Of a DNA stretch of 64,000 nt, positions 26,009-36,668 are shown one piece after another; the stretch's first letter is position 1, and the number at the start of each line of letters is the position of its first letter. Made by a program: the position numbers and the translations under genes. The stretch spans positions 1 to 64,000 of the forward strand of contig CAYPMO010000006.1 in assembly GCA_964412015.1 (NCBI GenBank). The letters run 5' to 3'. The notes under the pieces are model-generated. The model was not told the DNA's origin. It made no database searches and saw only the letters and a list, made by a program, of their open reading frames with translations. Origin of the DNA: SZUA-318 sp964412015 (GTDB lineage Bacteria; Gemmatimonadota; Gemmatimonadetes; Longimicrobiales; Gaopeijiaceae).

Positions 26009-27490
26009 TCAGCGCACGGACTCGGCCGAGAACGAGAACAGCAGGGTGCCGGGCTGCCGCCAGGCCTCTCGGCTCAACCCTGCTTTGACCCCCACCTGTT
26101 CCAGGAAGGTCTCGCGGTCCCAGCCTTGCTCGACCGGTACCCACGGGAGCAGCACGCCGTGACTCTCTCCCTGGATGAGCATCAGCCCGTCCCGCCCGAT
26201 GACCACGCTCCCGGGGTCGTCGAGCAGGGTGAGCGGTGAGAGCACGGTGATCTCATAGTCGAGAAGCGGGAGCTCGGCGGCCGACACGGGCGGGAAGCGC
26301 TCGTCCCGCGACGCCGCTACCGCCGACTCACGCACCTGCTGGGCCAGCGGCCGCACGGCGAAGACCGCGCCGACGCAGCCGCGTAGGACGCCGTCGGCGC
26401 GCAGGGTGACGAAGGCCCCCTGCTTCCGCATCAGGGCCGGGGTGAGCGTCGGCATGGGGGGCAGGGTGTCCCCGCGGACGGAGGCCCCTACGCTCCGGCG
26501 CGCGATCTCCACCAGCGACTCCGCCTCCCCGGGGGCGAGCGCGCCGGATCCGGGCGGACCGTCGGATACCGTCACCGCCGCGTAACCGACCACGCTGGAC
26601 GTGTCGCCCGTGCGCCATCCCGAGTGCGCGAAGGAGACCACCTGCGTCCGGCCGGCACCGAGGCGGCGGGCGGCCTCCAGCACGGTCACGATCCCGCCTG
26701 TCCCGCAGGCCTCCAGCTCGCCGGTGAAAGCGCGATAGCCCAGCAGGAACGGGTCGTTCGACCGGACCAGCTCCAGCAACTCCTGGTCCAGCCAGGCGGC
26801 GGTGCCGTAGTCGTGATAGTGGGAGAGATCGGACGTGGCCAGGAGCAGCACGTCCCGTCCCGCCAGAACCGTGGCCAGGGTTCGTGCCAGGCGGTAGCTC
26901 CGGTCGAGCGACTGCTGGCCCAGCATGAGGGGGACCACCGGCACACCGGGCAGCACCGTCTGCAGGAAGGGGAGCTGAACCTCCAGGCTGTGCTCGGTGC
27001 CGTAACCCGCGGCCGCGAAGTGGATGTCGTCGTCGTCGGCGACCAGACGTTCGGCCAGGGCCCGGTCGATGGGGACCTCGCCCAGCGGGGTACCCAGGCG
27101 CGTGCCGGGCCAGATGCTCACCCCTTCGTAGGCTTCCTGGTGACTGGGGGCGATCAGCACCACGGCATCGTAGTGTCGGCCTTGCACCGCCCGATAGAAG
27201 CGCGCGGCGACCAGACCGGAATAGTCGAGCGAGGCGTGTGGGACGATGCCCGCCCGGATCGGCAGCGCCGGATCGATACCGTCGGCGGAGGCGGCCGTCA
27301 GGAGATCCTCGATGCGCTCCCGCAAGCTATCCGGATCCGACGGATAGAAGAATCCGGCCACGGCCGGGGGCCGCACGTCCGCCGACTGCGCCCGAGCCGT
27401 CGCGCCGGGAAGAACGAACCCGGCGAGCAGAAGGAGGAGCGGGACGGGGCAGCATGGGATGCGTCCTCGGATGACACCGGAGAGCGTCAT
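26009..27490 (-). CDS. MEMO1-AMMECR1 fusion (AmmeMemoRadiSam B+A) with signal peptide
   Basis: A 493-aa protein starting with a Sec-like leader (VPLLLLLAGFVLPGATARAQ). Residues 40-290 match MEMO: VPHASLDYSG, APSHQEAY, EHSLEVQLPF, SDLSHYHDY and the Cys in CGTGGIVTVL, which are the dioxygenase-like metal-site positions. Residues 320-490 match AMMECR1, with LRGCVGAV. In many prokaryotes these two domains occur with a radical SAM protein; no such gene is visible here. The leader suggests that this version acts outside the cytoplasm, which is unusual. ATG at 27490 is chosen because it begins the leader. Confidence 0.9.
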   Translation of the reverse strand: MTLSGVIRGRIPCCPVPLLLLLAGFVLPGATARAQSADVRPPAVAGFFYPSDPDSLRERIEDLLTAASADGIDPALPIRAGIVPHASLDYSGLVAARFYRAVQGRHYDAVVLIAPSHQEAYEGVSIWPGTRLGTPLGEVPIDRALAERLVADDDDIHFAAAGYGTEHSLEVQLPFLQTVLPGVPVVPLMLGQQSLDRSYRLARTLATVLAGRDVLLLATSDLSHYHDYGTAAWLDQELLELVRSNDPFLLGYRAFTGELEACGTGGIVTVLEAARRLGAGRTQVVSFAHSGWRTGDTSSVVGYAAVTVSDGPPGSGALAPGEAESLVEIARRSVGASVRGDTLPPMPTLTPALMRKQGAFVTLRADGVLRGCVGAVFAVRPLAQQVRESAVAASRDERFPPVSAAELPLLDYEITVLSPLTLLDDPGSVVIGRDGLMLIQGESHGVLLPWVPVEQGWDRETFLEQVGVKAGLSREAWRQPGTLLFSFSAESVR

Positions 27491-27522
27491 GTCCGGGATT
27501 GTCACCCGCGGCCGAGGGGGAA

Positions 27523-28296
27523 TCAAGGGCTCGCCGGTCGTCCGCCGGCGTCCGGAACGGGCGAGGCGCCCGCCCGACGCTTCTTCCCCACGGCCAGGAG
27601 CGAGGAGCCGATCGGGAGATCGCTCCATCTCAGCAGCAGGTCTTCCGCGCGCGACGCGAGGTACATCGTGGCGTTGAGCGGTGCCGGCGGGATTCGTGGG
27701 GGCGCGGGCTCGGGCCGATGGATCGCCTCCGCGGCTCGCTGCGCCAGCTTGGCCCCGTGCACCCACCGGAAGAAGTACCGGACACGCTCCACTTTGAAAT
27801 GCGGGGACAGGAGGGCGACGAGCTCGCGTCGCGCGTAGCGGGTCACGTGGTGGTTCAGGTCATCGTGCGTGGTCCACAGGTGACGGTACGCCGGCACGGT
27901 GACGAGGGCGACGCCGCCCGGCTTCGTCAGTGAAGCGGCGTGCGCCACCGCGGCCTCGGGATCCGCGAGGTGCTCGAGGACGTCGAGGAAGAGCACGAGG
28001 TCGTACGTCCGTCCCGGAGCGAACGACGCATCGAAAGGCCGTACGTGGATGGTGCCGTCGGGGCGGGCGGCGTCGCTGACGAGGGCGGGATCCGGCTCGA
28101 TGCCTTCCACGGTCACGGCGTATGCGCGTAGGGCCGGGAAGAGGAGACCGTCTCCACACCCGACGTCCAGCGCGCGGCGCCACCCACCGGGCGGCCTGAG
28201 GCGCGCGAGCTCTCCGAGCACGATTCGCTCCCGCGCCCGCCACCACCAGTGGCGGCGGTAGAGCTCCCGGTACCGCTCTCCGTAGGTCGGATCCAT
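27523..28296 (-). CDS. class I SAM-dependent methyltransferase
   Basis: A 257-aa methyltransferase with motif I LDVGCGDGLLFPAL, motif II VEGIEPD and motif IV LVLFLDVLEHLADPEAAV, then LTKPGGVALVTVPAY. It fits the UbiG/COQ5-like and polysaccharide methyltransferase group. It is downstream of the polyprenol glycosyltransferase on the same strand (22-base gap) and is probably part of the envelope-glycan operon. Acceptor unknown. Confidence 0.88.
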   Translation of the reverse strand: MDPTYGERYRELYRRHWWWRARERIVLGELARLRPPGGWRRALDVGCGDGLLFPALRAYAVTVEGIEPDPALVSDAARPDGTIHVRPFDASFAPGRTYDLVLFLDVLEHLADPEAAVAHAASLTKPGGVALVTVPAYRHLWTTHDDLNHHVTRYARRELVALLSPHFKVERVRYFFRWVHGAKLAQRAAEAIHRPEPAPPRIPPAPLNATMYLASRAEDLLLRWSDLPIGSSLLAVGKKRRAGASPVPDAGGRPASP

Positions 28297-28318
28297 GGGG
28301 CGGTCCCAGGGCTCCCGG

Positions 28319-29293
28319 TCAGTGGGCCTCGGGCCGCTGTGGGCGTGCGGCCGTCACCGGGGCGGTGCGGACCACGCGCTCCACGACGTACAGGGGCCTC
28401 GCTTTCACCTCTTCGTAAATCCTGCCGACGTACTCGCCGATGATCCCGAGGAAGAGCAGGAGCATTCCGGACACGAACGTCACGACCACGATCGTAGCCG
28501 TGAAGCCCTGGGGGGATCGGTCGAGGAAGAGCCTGGCGTACACCGCGTACAGGGCGAAGAGGACCGTGAGGAGGATGGCTCCGGCGCCCAGGAACGCGGC
28601 CGCGCGGATCGGGATGATCGAGAACGAGAAGATCCCGTTCAGACCGAGCTCGACCAGCCTCGCGAGGGAGTACTTGGACGCGCCCGCGTGGCGTTCGGCG
28701 CGCTCCACCGGAAGCGCGAGCTGGCGGAAGCCGGCCCATGCCCGGAGGCCGCGCAGGTACCTGTGGCGTTCCGGCATCCGTCGGACCTCTTCCACCACGC
28801 GCCGCGATATGAGCGAGAAGTCGCCCGCGTCGATCGGCAGGGCGGGGCTCGCCATCCACGCGAGGAGTCGGTAGTACGCCCAGTAGGAGAGCCTGAGCCA
28901 GGCGGCCTCCTTGCGGCGCTCCCGCTTCGCGTAGACGACGTCATAACCCTGGGCATGGGCCTCGAGGAACCGGGGAATCTCTTCCGGCGGATCCTGGAGG
29001 TCTCCGTCCGCGAGGACCACGACGTCCCCGCTCACGTGGTCGAGCGCCGCCGAGAACGCCGCCTGATGCCCGAAGTTCCGGGAGAGCAGCACGGCCACGA
29101 CGCGAGGATCGCGGCCGGCGGCCTCCAGGAGCAGGGAGCGGGTCCCATCGGTGCTGCCGTCGTCCACGAGCACGAGCTCGTGCGGCCCACCGGGAAGGGC
29201 GTCGAGAACCGCCCCGACGCGGCGGAGCAGCTCGGGGAGGTTCGCCTCCTCATTGAAGAGAGGTACGGCGACCGAAACGTGGGGATGGCCCAT
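28319..29293 (-). CDS. polyprenyl-phosphate glycosyltransferase, GT2 (ArnC/GtrB/DPM1-like)
   Basis: A 324-aa enzyme with an N-terminal GT-A domain (VSVAVPLFNEEANLPEL, VDDGSTDGT, LADGDLQDPPEEIP) and two C-terminal membrane helices (about residues 230-300). It would transfer a sugar from a nucleotide donor to undecaprenyl phosphate at the inner membrane. Two ATGs occur six bases apart. That at 29293 has AGGAG at the better distance; that at 29299 overlaps the preceding TGA. Upstream are a methyltransferase and a GT-C-type protein that could use the lipid-linked sugar. Confidence 0.93.
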   Translation of the reverse strand: MGHPHVSVAVPLFNEEANLPELLRRVGAVLDALPGGPHELVLVDDGSTDGTRSLLLEAAGRDPRVVAVLLSRNFGHQAAFSAALDHVSGDVVVLADGDLQDPPEEIPRFLEAHAQGYDVVYAKRERRKEAAWLRLSYWAYYRLLAWMASPALPIDAGDFSLISRRVVEEVRRMPERHRYLRGLRAWAGFRQLALPVERAERHAGASKYSLARLVELGLNGIFSFSIIPIRAAAFLGAGAILLTVLFALYAVYARLFLDRSPQGFTATIVVVTFVSGMLLLFLGIIGEYVGRIYEEVKARPLYVVERVVRTAPVTAARPQRPEAH

Positions 29294-29295
29294 CG

Positions 29296-29907
29296 TCATC
29301 TCCTGCGACCGCGGAAGTAGACCATCTTCCAGAGCGCCAATCCGCCGACGCCCAGGTCGTACGGCTCGAACAGGTCCGGCTCGAACCATCGCCCCAGCAG
29401 ATCCCGCCAAGCCGGCAGGGGACGTGGATGGTCGCCTCGGTCCAGGCGCGCGAGCAGACGCGCGGGGCCGGGGACGTCCGGGAGGACCAGGTCGAGCACG
29501 TGGATCCGTCCGTCGGGGGTGAGAAGCGTGGCGAGGTGCTCGAGGATGCGGAGTGCCTCCTCGTCGCCAACATGGTGGAAGAAGCTGTTCACCAGAATGA
29601 AGTCGTACGCCTCGCCCCGCACCTGCCAGCGCGTCGCGTCGGCGACCTCGAATCGCATTCCGTAACGCTCGCGGGCTCGCTCGACGTACTCGGCGTTGAT
29701 GTCGAGGCCCAGGTAGTCCGTGCCCCGGAAATGGGGCGCGTTGGTCCCGGGGCCGCACCCCACGTCCAGGACGCGCCGCACGGTTCCGAGGTCGTTGTGA
29801 CCGAGCACGGGCGCGAGCTTCCGCTCCTGGAAGGGGGCTTGCCACGCCCGGTACACCCATGGGATCTCCATCACGCGAGCCCAGGGCTTGATCACGGCTC
29901 CCTCCAT
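29296..29907 (-). CDS. class I SAM-dependent methyltransferase
   Basis: A 203-aa methyltransferase with motif I LDVGCGPGTNAPHF, then YLGLDINAEYVERAR, motif IV DFILVNSFFHHV and LTPDGRIHVLDLV. Its start overlaps the end of the GT-C-like gene by 16 bases and its stop overlaps the GT2 start region, so these genes are one transcription unit. Target unknown, probably a sugar or lipid intermediate. Confidence 0.87.
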   Translation of the reverse strand: MEGAVIKPWARVMEIPWVYRAWQAPFQERKLAPVLGHNDLGTVRRVLDVGCGPGTNAPHFRGTDYLGLDINAEYVERARERYGMRFEVADATRWQVRGEAYDFILVNSFFHHVGDEEALRILEHLATLLTPDGRIHVLDLVLPDVPGPARLLARLDRGDHPRPLPAWRDLLGRWFEPDLFEPYDLGVGGLALWKMVYFRGRRR

Positions 29908-31760
29908 CGTACGACGTAGGGGCCGAGCGTTCGGCTCCGCGGGAACTCCCTCACCAGATGCTCCAGGATCCGGGGGTCGAGAGGCTGCGAGAAGAGAGGC
30001 CGGGTGTTCAGGACCGCGACGCGCACGTCCCGGGAGTCCAGGAGAGTCGCCAGGCCGTCCGGCGTCATGGGCACCCGGTCGAGGAATTCATACAACGTCG
30101 GGGTCGGATTTCGCACGCCCGACAGGAAGTAGACCTCCGGCGCGTCCGGGCCCGCCCAGACGCCGCCGCCGGCCGCGCGTGAGCGGACGAGCAGCGCCAG
30201 CTCACCATAGCGGGAGGCGTCGGACTCCGGGACGCGGATGCCCCCGCGGGGTCCACCCAGCTCAGTCGTTCCGCTCGAGGCCACCCCCGCGACGTACCCG
30301 ACACCGAGGAAGAGATAGATGGCGGTCAGGAATGCCATGACGGGCCCCCGCCTCACGACGGCGGTCGTCGTCGCGGCGGCGGTGGCGAGCACGACGAGGG
30401 GAGCCGTGTAGAAGAAGTACGCGGGGGACGCCCAGGGGAACTGGACGAGTCCCCACAGTCCCGCGGTCGCGAGGAGCGCGAACGTCGCTACGGAGCGAGG
30501 CACCGGCCCCGCGGCCGACGGGCCGGTGTCCCCGGTGACGCCCGGGACGCGCCCCGGGAGCCAGGCGGCGACCGCCACCGCCGCGACCAGCGCCGGCATC
30601 CACCCGCGGACCGCATACCAGAGCGCCTCGATCACGGCCCCGTCGAGCGCGTCATCCGCGGCGAGCGCCACGGCGAGCAGCACGGCGAGCGCGAGCGTGA
30701 GGCGACGCTCCGCTCGGTGCGAGAGTCGGGCGGCCACCGCGGCGAGCACGACGGCGGCGATGCCGGGAACAACCGTCCACGCCGGGCCCGGCGGGCTCGA
30801 CGCGTAGGCCCACCTGCGAGCGGGCATGAGGAACACGCCCTCCATCCAGGCGCCCACGCTTCCGCTCGCCGCGTACGGAACGAGGAAGAGGCCGAGCGGG
30901 GCGAGGAAGCCGAGCGTCAGGAGCACGCCGTCCGTGGCGAGCGGGCCGAGACCGCCCGCGAGCCGGCCGTCGTCCATGGCGGCCGCGGTCTCGCTCGGTG
31001 CGCCCCGCCCGCCGCCCGCGGCGCGCGTGTCGGCCACGAGGAGCGCCACGATCCCGACGGCGGGCAGGAAGAACTGATACGCGTTGGCGAGCCCACGGCC
31101 GCGAAGCACGAGCGCTCCCAGCAGCGCCAGGAACGCGAGGGTGCCGACGGCCGTCACGCCTGCGTAGATCCGAGTCCCGTCGGCGCGACGCCGGGCCAGG
31201 GCGAGGAGCGCCGCAGCGACGAAGTAGAGCCCCACGACCTTGAACAGGACGGCCAGCCCCGCCAACGCGCCTGCGCCGGCCAGCCAGACCCGATGCCCGC
31301 CGTCGAGCACGCGGCAGAGCATCCACGCGCCCCAGGTGATCACGAACAGCGTGAACCACGTGGGCATGGCCGCGGGATACGCGAGCACCGAGGTCGCCGC
31401 GGCGGCGCTGGCGGCCAGGAGCGCGGCGCCCGGGGGCAGGTGGCGGCGGGCGAGAAGCCAGACGGCGGGAAGCCAGAGCGCGAAGCCCGCCACGAGCGGG
31501 ATGCGTAGCGACGCCAGGCCGACGCCGAAGAATCGGAATGCCGCGGCGCCGAGCATGGCGTTGAGGCCGGTGTACGGATCCCCGAAATCACGGTGGGGGA
31601 GCTCGCCCAGGAACACGCGCTCCGCCGATTGGGCGAGCGTGCCATCGTCGAGCGGGATCCAGTATCGATTCACCAGGAGCGCGACGACGACGGTCGCGCA
31701 CGCCCAGAGGAGAGCCAGGGTACTGCGACAGCCGAGCGCCGCGTCGACGCGTGTGGCCAT
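29892..31760 (-). CDS. GT-C-type glycosyltransferase-like integral membrane protein
   Basis: A 622-aa polytopic protein with about 10-12 hydrophobic segments. The first periplasmic loop carries acidic motifs (WIPLDDGTLAQSAERV, HRDFGDPYTGLNAM) like those of PMT/ArnT-type GT-C enzymes, which use polyprenyl-phosphate sugars. The C-terminus is a soluble domain of about 120 residues. The ATG at 31760 overlaps the previous stop as TGATG. The reaction is inferred from fold-level similarity only. Confidence 0.8.
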   Translation of the reverse strand: MATRVDAALGCRSTLALLWACATVVVALLVNRYWIPLDDGTLAQSAERVFLGELPHRDFGDPYTGLNAMLGAAAFRFFGVGLASLRIPLVAGFALWLPAVWLLARRHLPPGAALLAASAAAATSVLAYPAAMPTWFTLFVITWGAWMLCRVLDGGHRVWLAGAGALAGLAVLFKVVGLYFVAAALLALARRRADGTRIYAGVTAVGTLAFLALLGALVLRGRGLANAYQFFLPAVGIVALLVADTRAAGGGRGAPSETAAAMDDGRLAGGLGPLATDGVLLTLGFLAPLGLFLVPYAASGSVGAWMEGVFLMPARRWAYASSPPGPAWTVVPGIAAVVLAAVAARLSHRAERRLTLALAVLLAVALAADDALDGAVIEALWYAVRGWMPALVAAVAVAAWLPGRVPGVTGDTGPSAAGPVPRSVATFALLATAGLWGLVQFPWASPAYFFYTAPLVVLATAAATTTAVVRRGPVMAFLTAIYLFLGVGYVAGVASSGTTELGGPRGGIRVPESDASRYGELALLVRSRAAGGGVWAGPDAPEVYFLSGVRNPTPTLYEFLDRVPMTPDGLATLLDSRDVRVAVLNTRPLFSQPLDPRILEHLVREFPRSRTLGPYVVRWREP

Positions 31761-32320
31761 CACTCCACCGCGGCCGCGCGTTGGAGGTCCACGACCCAGC
31801 CCGGGGTGGAGGCGAGGTACTCCGCCAGCATGGCGCTCCGCCGGTGATAGAAGCGCGCGTTGAGCCCGACGAGGAGAACCGTGAGCAGGATCGCGGCCGT
31901 GTAACCCGTGACGACCAGGTCACGGACGAAGCCCGCTTCGAGCCCCATCAGGTCCTGGAGGAGCGCCCAATCGGCGTCGGGATGGGTGTACGCGCCGACG
32001 AGGCTCCAGACGCAGTACGCTACGATGAAGGCCATGAAGCCGAGCTGGTTGCGCGCGAGCAGCCTCGGCCCCGCCCGATCGAGCGCCCGCAGCAGCGTGC
32101 GCCCGCGGAACTCGTTCCGTGCCACCACGCCCATTCCGACGGCGAGCACGAGCAGGACGGGACTCCCGAGGCCGAACAGCGCCGTGAGCGCCGCGAGGAT
32201 CCCGATCGTCCAGCCGTTGAACCCGGCGACTTTCGCGGCCTTGAGGATTCCTTTGGCCCGCGTGCGGGCTTCCTGGAGGGTCTGCACCTGCTCGGGCGTG
32301 AGGCGAAGCTCGGTCTCCAT
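31760..32320 (-). CDS. hypothetical membrane protein, 186 aa
   Basis: The protein has an N-terminal helical segment (LTPEQVQTLQEARTRAKGIL), then about four transmembrane helices (for example IGILAALTALFGLGSPVLLVLAVGMGVVA and LVVTGYTAAILLTVLLVGLNA). Its ATG at 32320 is favoured over the longer frame, whose extra 81 residues look like antisense translation. It is the first gene of the glycan operon, joined by TGATG to the GT-C-like gene. Function unknown. Confidence 0.75.
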   Translation of the reverse strand: METELRLTPEQVQTLQEARTRAKGILKAAKVAGFNGWTIGILAALTALFGLGSPVLLVLAVGMGVVARNEFRGRTLLRALDRAGPRLLARNQLGFMAFIVAYCVWSLVGAYTHPDADWALLQDLMGLEAGFVRDLVVTGYTAAILLTVLLVGLNARFYHRRSAMLAEYLASTPGWVVDLQRAAAVE

Positions 32321-32424
32321 GGTGCCGAAGCTACGCCGCGTCGGCCCTTTTCGCCCGCATTCGGCATCGAGGCGCTCGATCGCGCGGCGGACGCCGCGGC
32401 CCGCCGGTCCCGGGGGCTCCGTCG

Positions 32425-32883
32425 TCAGGCGTCTCGCGACGCTGGGTGCAGCCGAAGGCGCCGCCAGAGCGCAGCCCCGGGATGCTCGGCTCCGGATTGC
32501 ATCGCGACGCTCCGCGCCCTGGCGAAGTCTCCATCCCACGTGAGAAGGGATACGTCCAGCCACACGGCCGTTGCCGCCACCAAGAGATCGGGGAACGGCA
32601 CCGACGCGCCCCGTGAGGCGAGGAAGGCGCCCATGGAGCCGGCGTCGCCTGCGGCCTCCACCGGGAGGATCGCGGCAGGGATGTGGGCGAGAGCCTCGGC
32701 CAGACGGCGGGCGCCCGCTGCGGTCCGTTCTCCGATCAAAAGCTCGGACACGGCCACGGCGGGAAGAAACGCGCCGCCGCCCTCGATCTCGGCGTTCGCC
32801 GCCTGGACGACCGTCGCCGCCTCGTCCCGCGAAGCCCCTCGCAGAAGGAGGACCGCGACGGTGGAGTCAAGGAGCGCGGCCAC
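32425..32883 (-). CDS. PIN-domain toxin (VapC-like)
   Basis: A 152-aa PIN domain with the four acidic positions in order: LLDSTV (Asp), SELLIGE (Glu), FPDLLVAATAV (Asp) and LTWDGDF (Asp). VapC-like toxins are ribonucleases that cut tRNA or rRNA. The GTG at 32883 overlaps the remnant antitoxin frame by 17 bases, as in a normal toxin-antitoxin operon. The toxin looks complete although its antitoxin is not. Confidence 0.82.
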   Translation of the reverse strand: MAALLDSTVAVLLLRGASRDEAATVVQAANAEIEGGGAFLPAVAVSELLIGERTAAGARRLAEALAHIPAAILPVEAAGDAGSMGAFLASRGASVPFPDLLVAATAVWLDVSLLTWDGDFARARSVAMQSGAEHPGAALWRRLRLHPASRDA

Positions 32884-33037
32884 CGTGGCTGCGCCGGTAG
32901 TCGAGCAGCTCCTCGACGCTCCCCCACGAAGTCTCGGAGCCGGCCAGCGCCTGCCATGCCGCACGCCCCTCGGTTCGGGTGACCGCGTCGCGCAGGGCCG
33001 TCTCGATGGCTTCGGTGAACGACCTTGCGCTCGTGAT
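32867..33037 (-). pseudogene. truncated RHH-type antitoxin
   Basis: An in-frame remnant of about 52 codons reads RSFTEAIETALRDAVTRTEG and continues to a TGA at 32867-32869. It resembles the second half of a ribbon-helix-helix antitoxin plus its toxin-binding tail. There is no usable start: an in-frame TAG lies at 33038-33040 and the next gene upstream ends at 33052. The DNA-binding beta strand is therefore missing. It is placed exactly where the antitoxin of the PIN toxin should be. Confidence 0.65.
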
Positions 33038-33051
33038 CTACGCCTCGTGGC

Positions 33052-34524
<1,473 letters not shown>

Positions 34525-34658
34525 GCGGCCTCCTTGGGCGGTGAGTGCCGACGTCTTCCCCGCGGTTGGGAGGGTCGGCGGGACGGTTGCTACTCCCCCG
34601 CCCCCACGCGGTTCCGGCAAGCCGTGCGTGCGCGCCGACGAATGGCTAGTCTGTGGAG

Positions 34659-36641
34659 ATGAACAGCAACGCACTGATCCGGATCCTCGTCGTCCTGTAC
34701 GTCGTGGGCGCGCTGGCCCTGTTCGGCTACCTGCTGGCCCGGAAGATCGCGTTCGTGCGCAGGGGCAGACCCGAGGACCGCAGCGACCACATCGGCCGTC
34801 GCATCGGCCTCTTCTTCACCGAGGTCCTCGGGCAGAAACGGGTCCGCGAGCGCCTGACCGCCGGATGGGCCCACGCGCTCGTCTTCTGGGGCTTCATCGC
34901 GTTCTCGGTCTCGACGCTGAACCTGCTGTGGCGTGTGGCGGTGGGGGGCGAGGGATTTCTTCTGGGGGCCCTGGGAGCGATCCCCGGGGTCGTCGACGTG
35001 TTCGCGTTCCTGATCCTCGTCGGCGTCGTGACGCTCGCCGTCCGACGCTATGTCCTCCGGCCGACGTACCTCACGTACTACAGCCCCGAGTCCGGAATCG
35101 TGCTGGCCGCCATCGGCGTGATCGCGCTGACCCACCTCGGCGAGCGCTACCTCGAGCCTTCCACCGCCGAGTACTTCGGGTACGCGCACCTGGTGATCGC
35201 GTTCTCGTTCCTGGCGTACGTACCCACATCGAAGCACTTCCACATCCTGGGCGCGCCGGTGAACGCCGTTCTCCAGCAGCTCGAGGATCACGGGAAGATG
35301 GACCTCCTCGACCTCGAGGCGGACCTCGACGAGTCGAAAGGGGAGGCTTACGGTTTCAACACCTTGGACCACTTCGCGTGGACCGATCGTCTCGATATCC
35401 TCACGTGCATCGAATGCGGCCGCTGCCAGGAGGCCTGCCCGGCGTACGCGACCGGAAAGCTGCTCTCGCCCCGCGATTTCATCGTGGACCTGAAGTACCA
35501 CGCCCGGGGCAAGGTGCCCCACGGCAAACAAGCCGCGGTCGCACGCGAGGCCTTCGCGGCGGCGGGCGGGAGCGTGGAGCGAGTGCCGCTCGAGGCGCAA
35601 CCGCTCATCGATCATGTCATCGCCCAGCAGACGCTCTGGGAATGCACGGCGTGCATGGCGTGTGTCGCCGCTTGCCCGGTGGACATCGACCACTTGTCCA
35701 TGCTGCTCAACATGCGGCGCTACCAGGTGCTCGACGTCGGCGACATCGAGCCGGCCTACCAACGCGTGTTCACGAACATGGAGCGGGCCGGAGATCCCTG
35801 GGGGTACGGCGAGCACAGGAAGACCGAGACCGTCTCGAAGCTCCCGAACGCGCGGATCGCCCAGCCGGGCGAGGAGTTCGAGGTGCTCTTCTGGGTGGGG
35901 TGCTGGGGGCTCTACGACGACAGAAGCGTGGAGACCACGCGCGCCACGCTGAAGGTGCTCGAGCACTACGGCGTGGACTACCGCATCCTGGGCGACAAGG
36001 AGACGTGCTGCGGCGAGAATGCCCGCCGCATGGGCAACGAGCTGCTCTTCCAGATGAACGTCCAGACGAACCTGGAGCACTTCGGGGAGCTGAAGTTCAA
36101 GCGGCTCATGGTCACGAATCCGCACTGCTATCAAGTGTTCAAGAAGGACTACAAGGACTTCGTGCCCGAGGGTTGGGACGGACTCCCCTTCGAGGTCGTG
36201 AGCGTGGAGCAGGAGGTCGCGGGTCTCGTGCGCCGGCAGGGGATCCCGGGCGGCGGCGACCTTGGCGAGGTCGCGTACCACGACTCGTGCTTCTACGGGC
36301 GCTACAACGGCATCTACGAGGAGCAGCGCGCGCTCGTGCAGTGGAGCGGCGGCAAGCTCGTGGAGCTGCCGCGGAACCGCGAGCATGGGTTCTGCTGCGG
36401 CGCCGGCGGCGGCAACTTCTGGCGCGAGGAGAAGGAGCCGCGCGTGTCGTGGAACCGTGCCGCCGAGATCATGGCGTCCGGAGCGCCCACCCTGGCCGTG
36501 TCGTGTCCCTTCTGCATGGCGATGCTCGAGGACGGCCTGAAAGCCCAGGAGGGCTACGAGCGGCATCCGGTGAAGGTGCGGCACGTCGTCGAGATCGTCG
36601 CGGAAGCGCTGGACCGGGAGGAGGCGCCTTCCTCATCTTGA
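34659..36641 (+). CDS. membrane-bound Fe-S oxidoreductase with CCG domains (HdrD/GlpC-like)
   Basis: A 660-aa redox protein. Residues 1-200 have about five helices like the cytochrome b-type subunit NarI/HdrE. Two 4Fe-4S motifs follow: CIECGRCQEACP and CTACMACVAACP. The C-terminal half has two CCG-type cysteine regions (CCGEN with HCYQVF, and HDSCFYGR with FCCGAGGG). Related proteins link quinones with ETF, lactate or glycolate oxidation. GTG at 34653 is also possible. It is divergent from the AAA+ gene. Confidence 0.9.
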   Translation: MNSNALIRILVVLYVVGALALFGYLLARKIAFVRRGRPEDRSDHIGRRIGLFFTEVLGQKRVRERLTAGWAHALVFWGFIAFSVSTLNLLWRVAVGGEGFLLGALGAIPGVVDVFAFLILVGVVTLAVRRYVLRPTYLTYYSPESGIVLAAIGVIALTHLGERYLEPSTAEYFGYAHLVIAFSFLAYVPTSKHFHILGAPVNAVLQQLEDHGKMDLLDLEADLDESKGEAYGFNTLDHFAWTDRLDILTCIECGRCQEACPAYATGKLLSPRDFIVDLKYHARGKVPHGKQAAVAREAFAAAGGSVERVPLEAQPLIDHVIAQQTLWECTACMACVAACPVDIDHLSMLLNMRRYQVLDVGDIEPAYQRVFTNMERAGDPWGYGEHRKTETVSKLPNARIAQPGEEFEVLFWVGCWGLYDDRSVETTRATLKVLEHYGVDYRILGDKETCCGENARRMGNELLFQMNVQTNLEHFGELKFKRLMVTNPHCYQVFKKDYKDFVPEGWDGLPFEVVSVEQEVAGLVRRQGIPGGGDLGEVAYHDSCFYGRYNGIYEEQRALVQWSGGKLVELPRNREHGFCCGAGGGNFWREEKEPRVSWNRAAEIMASGAPTLAVSCPFCMAMLEDGLKAQEGYERHPVKVRHVVEIVAEALDREEAPSSS

Positions 36642-36668
36642 GGAAGGGCGCGGGAAGGAGACGTCGTC

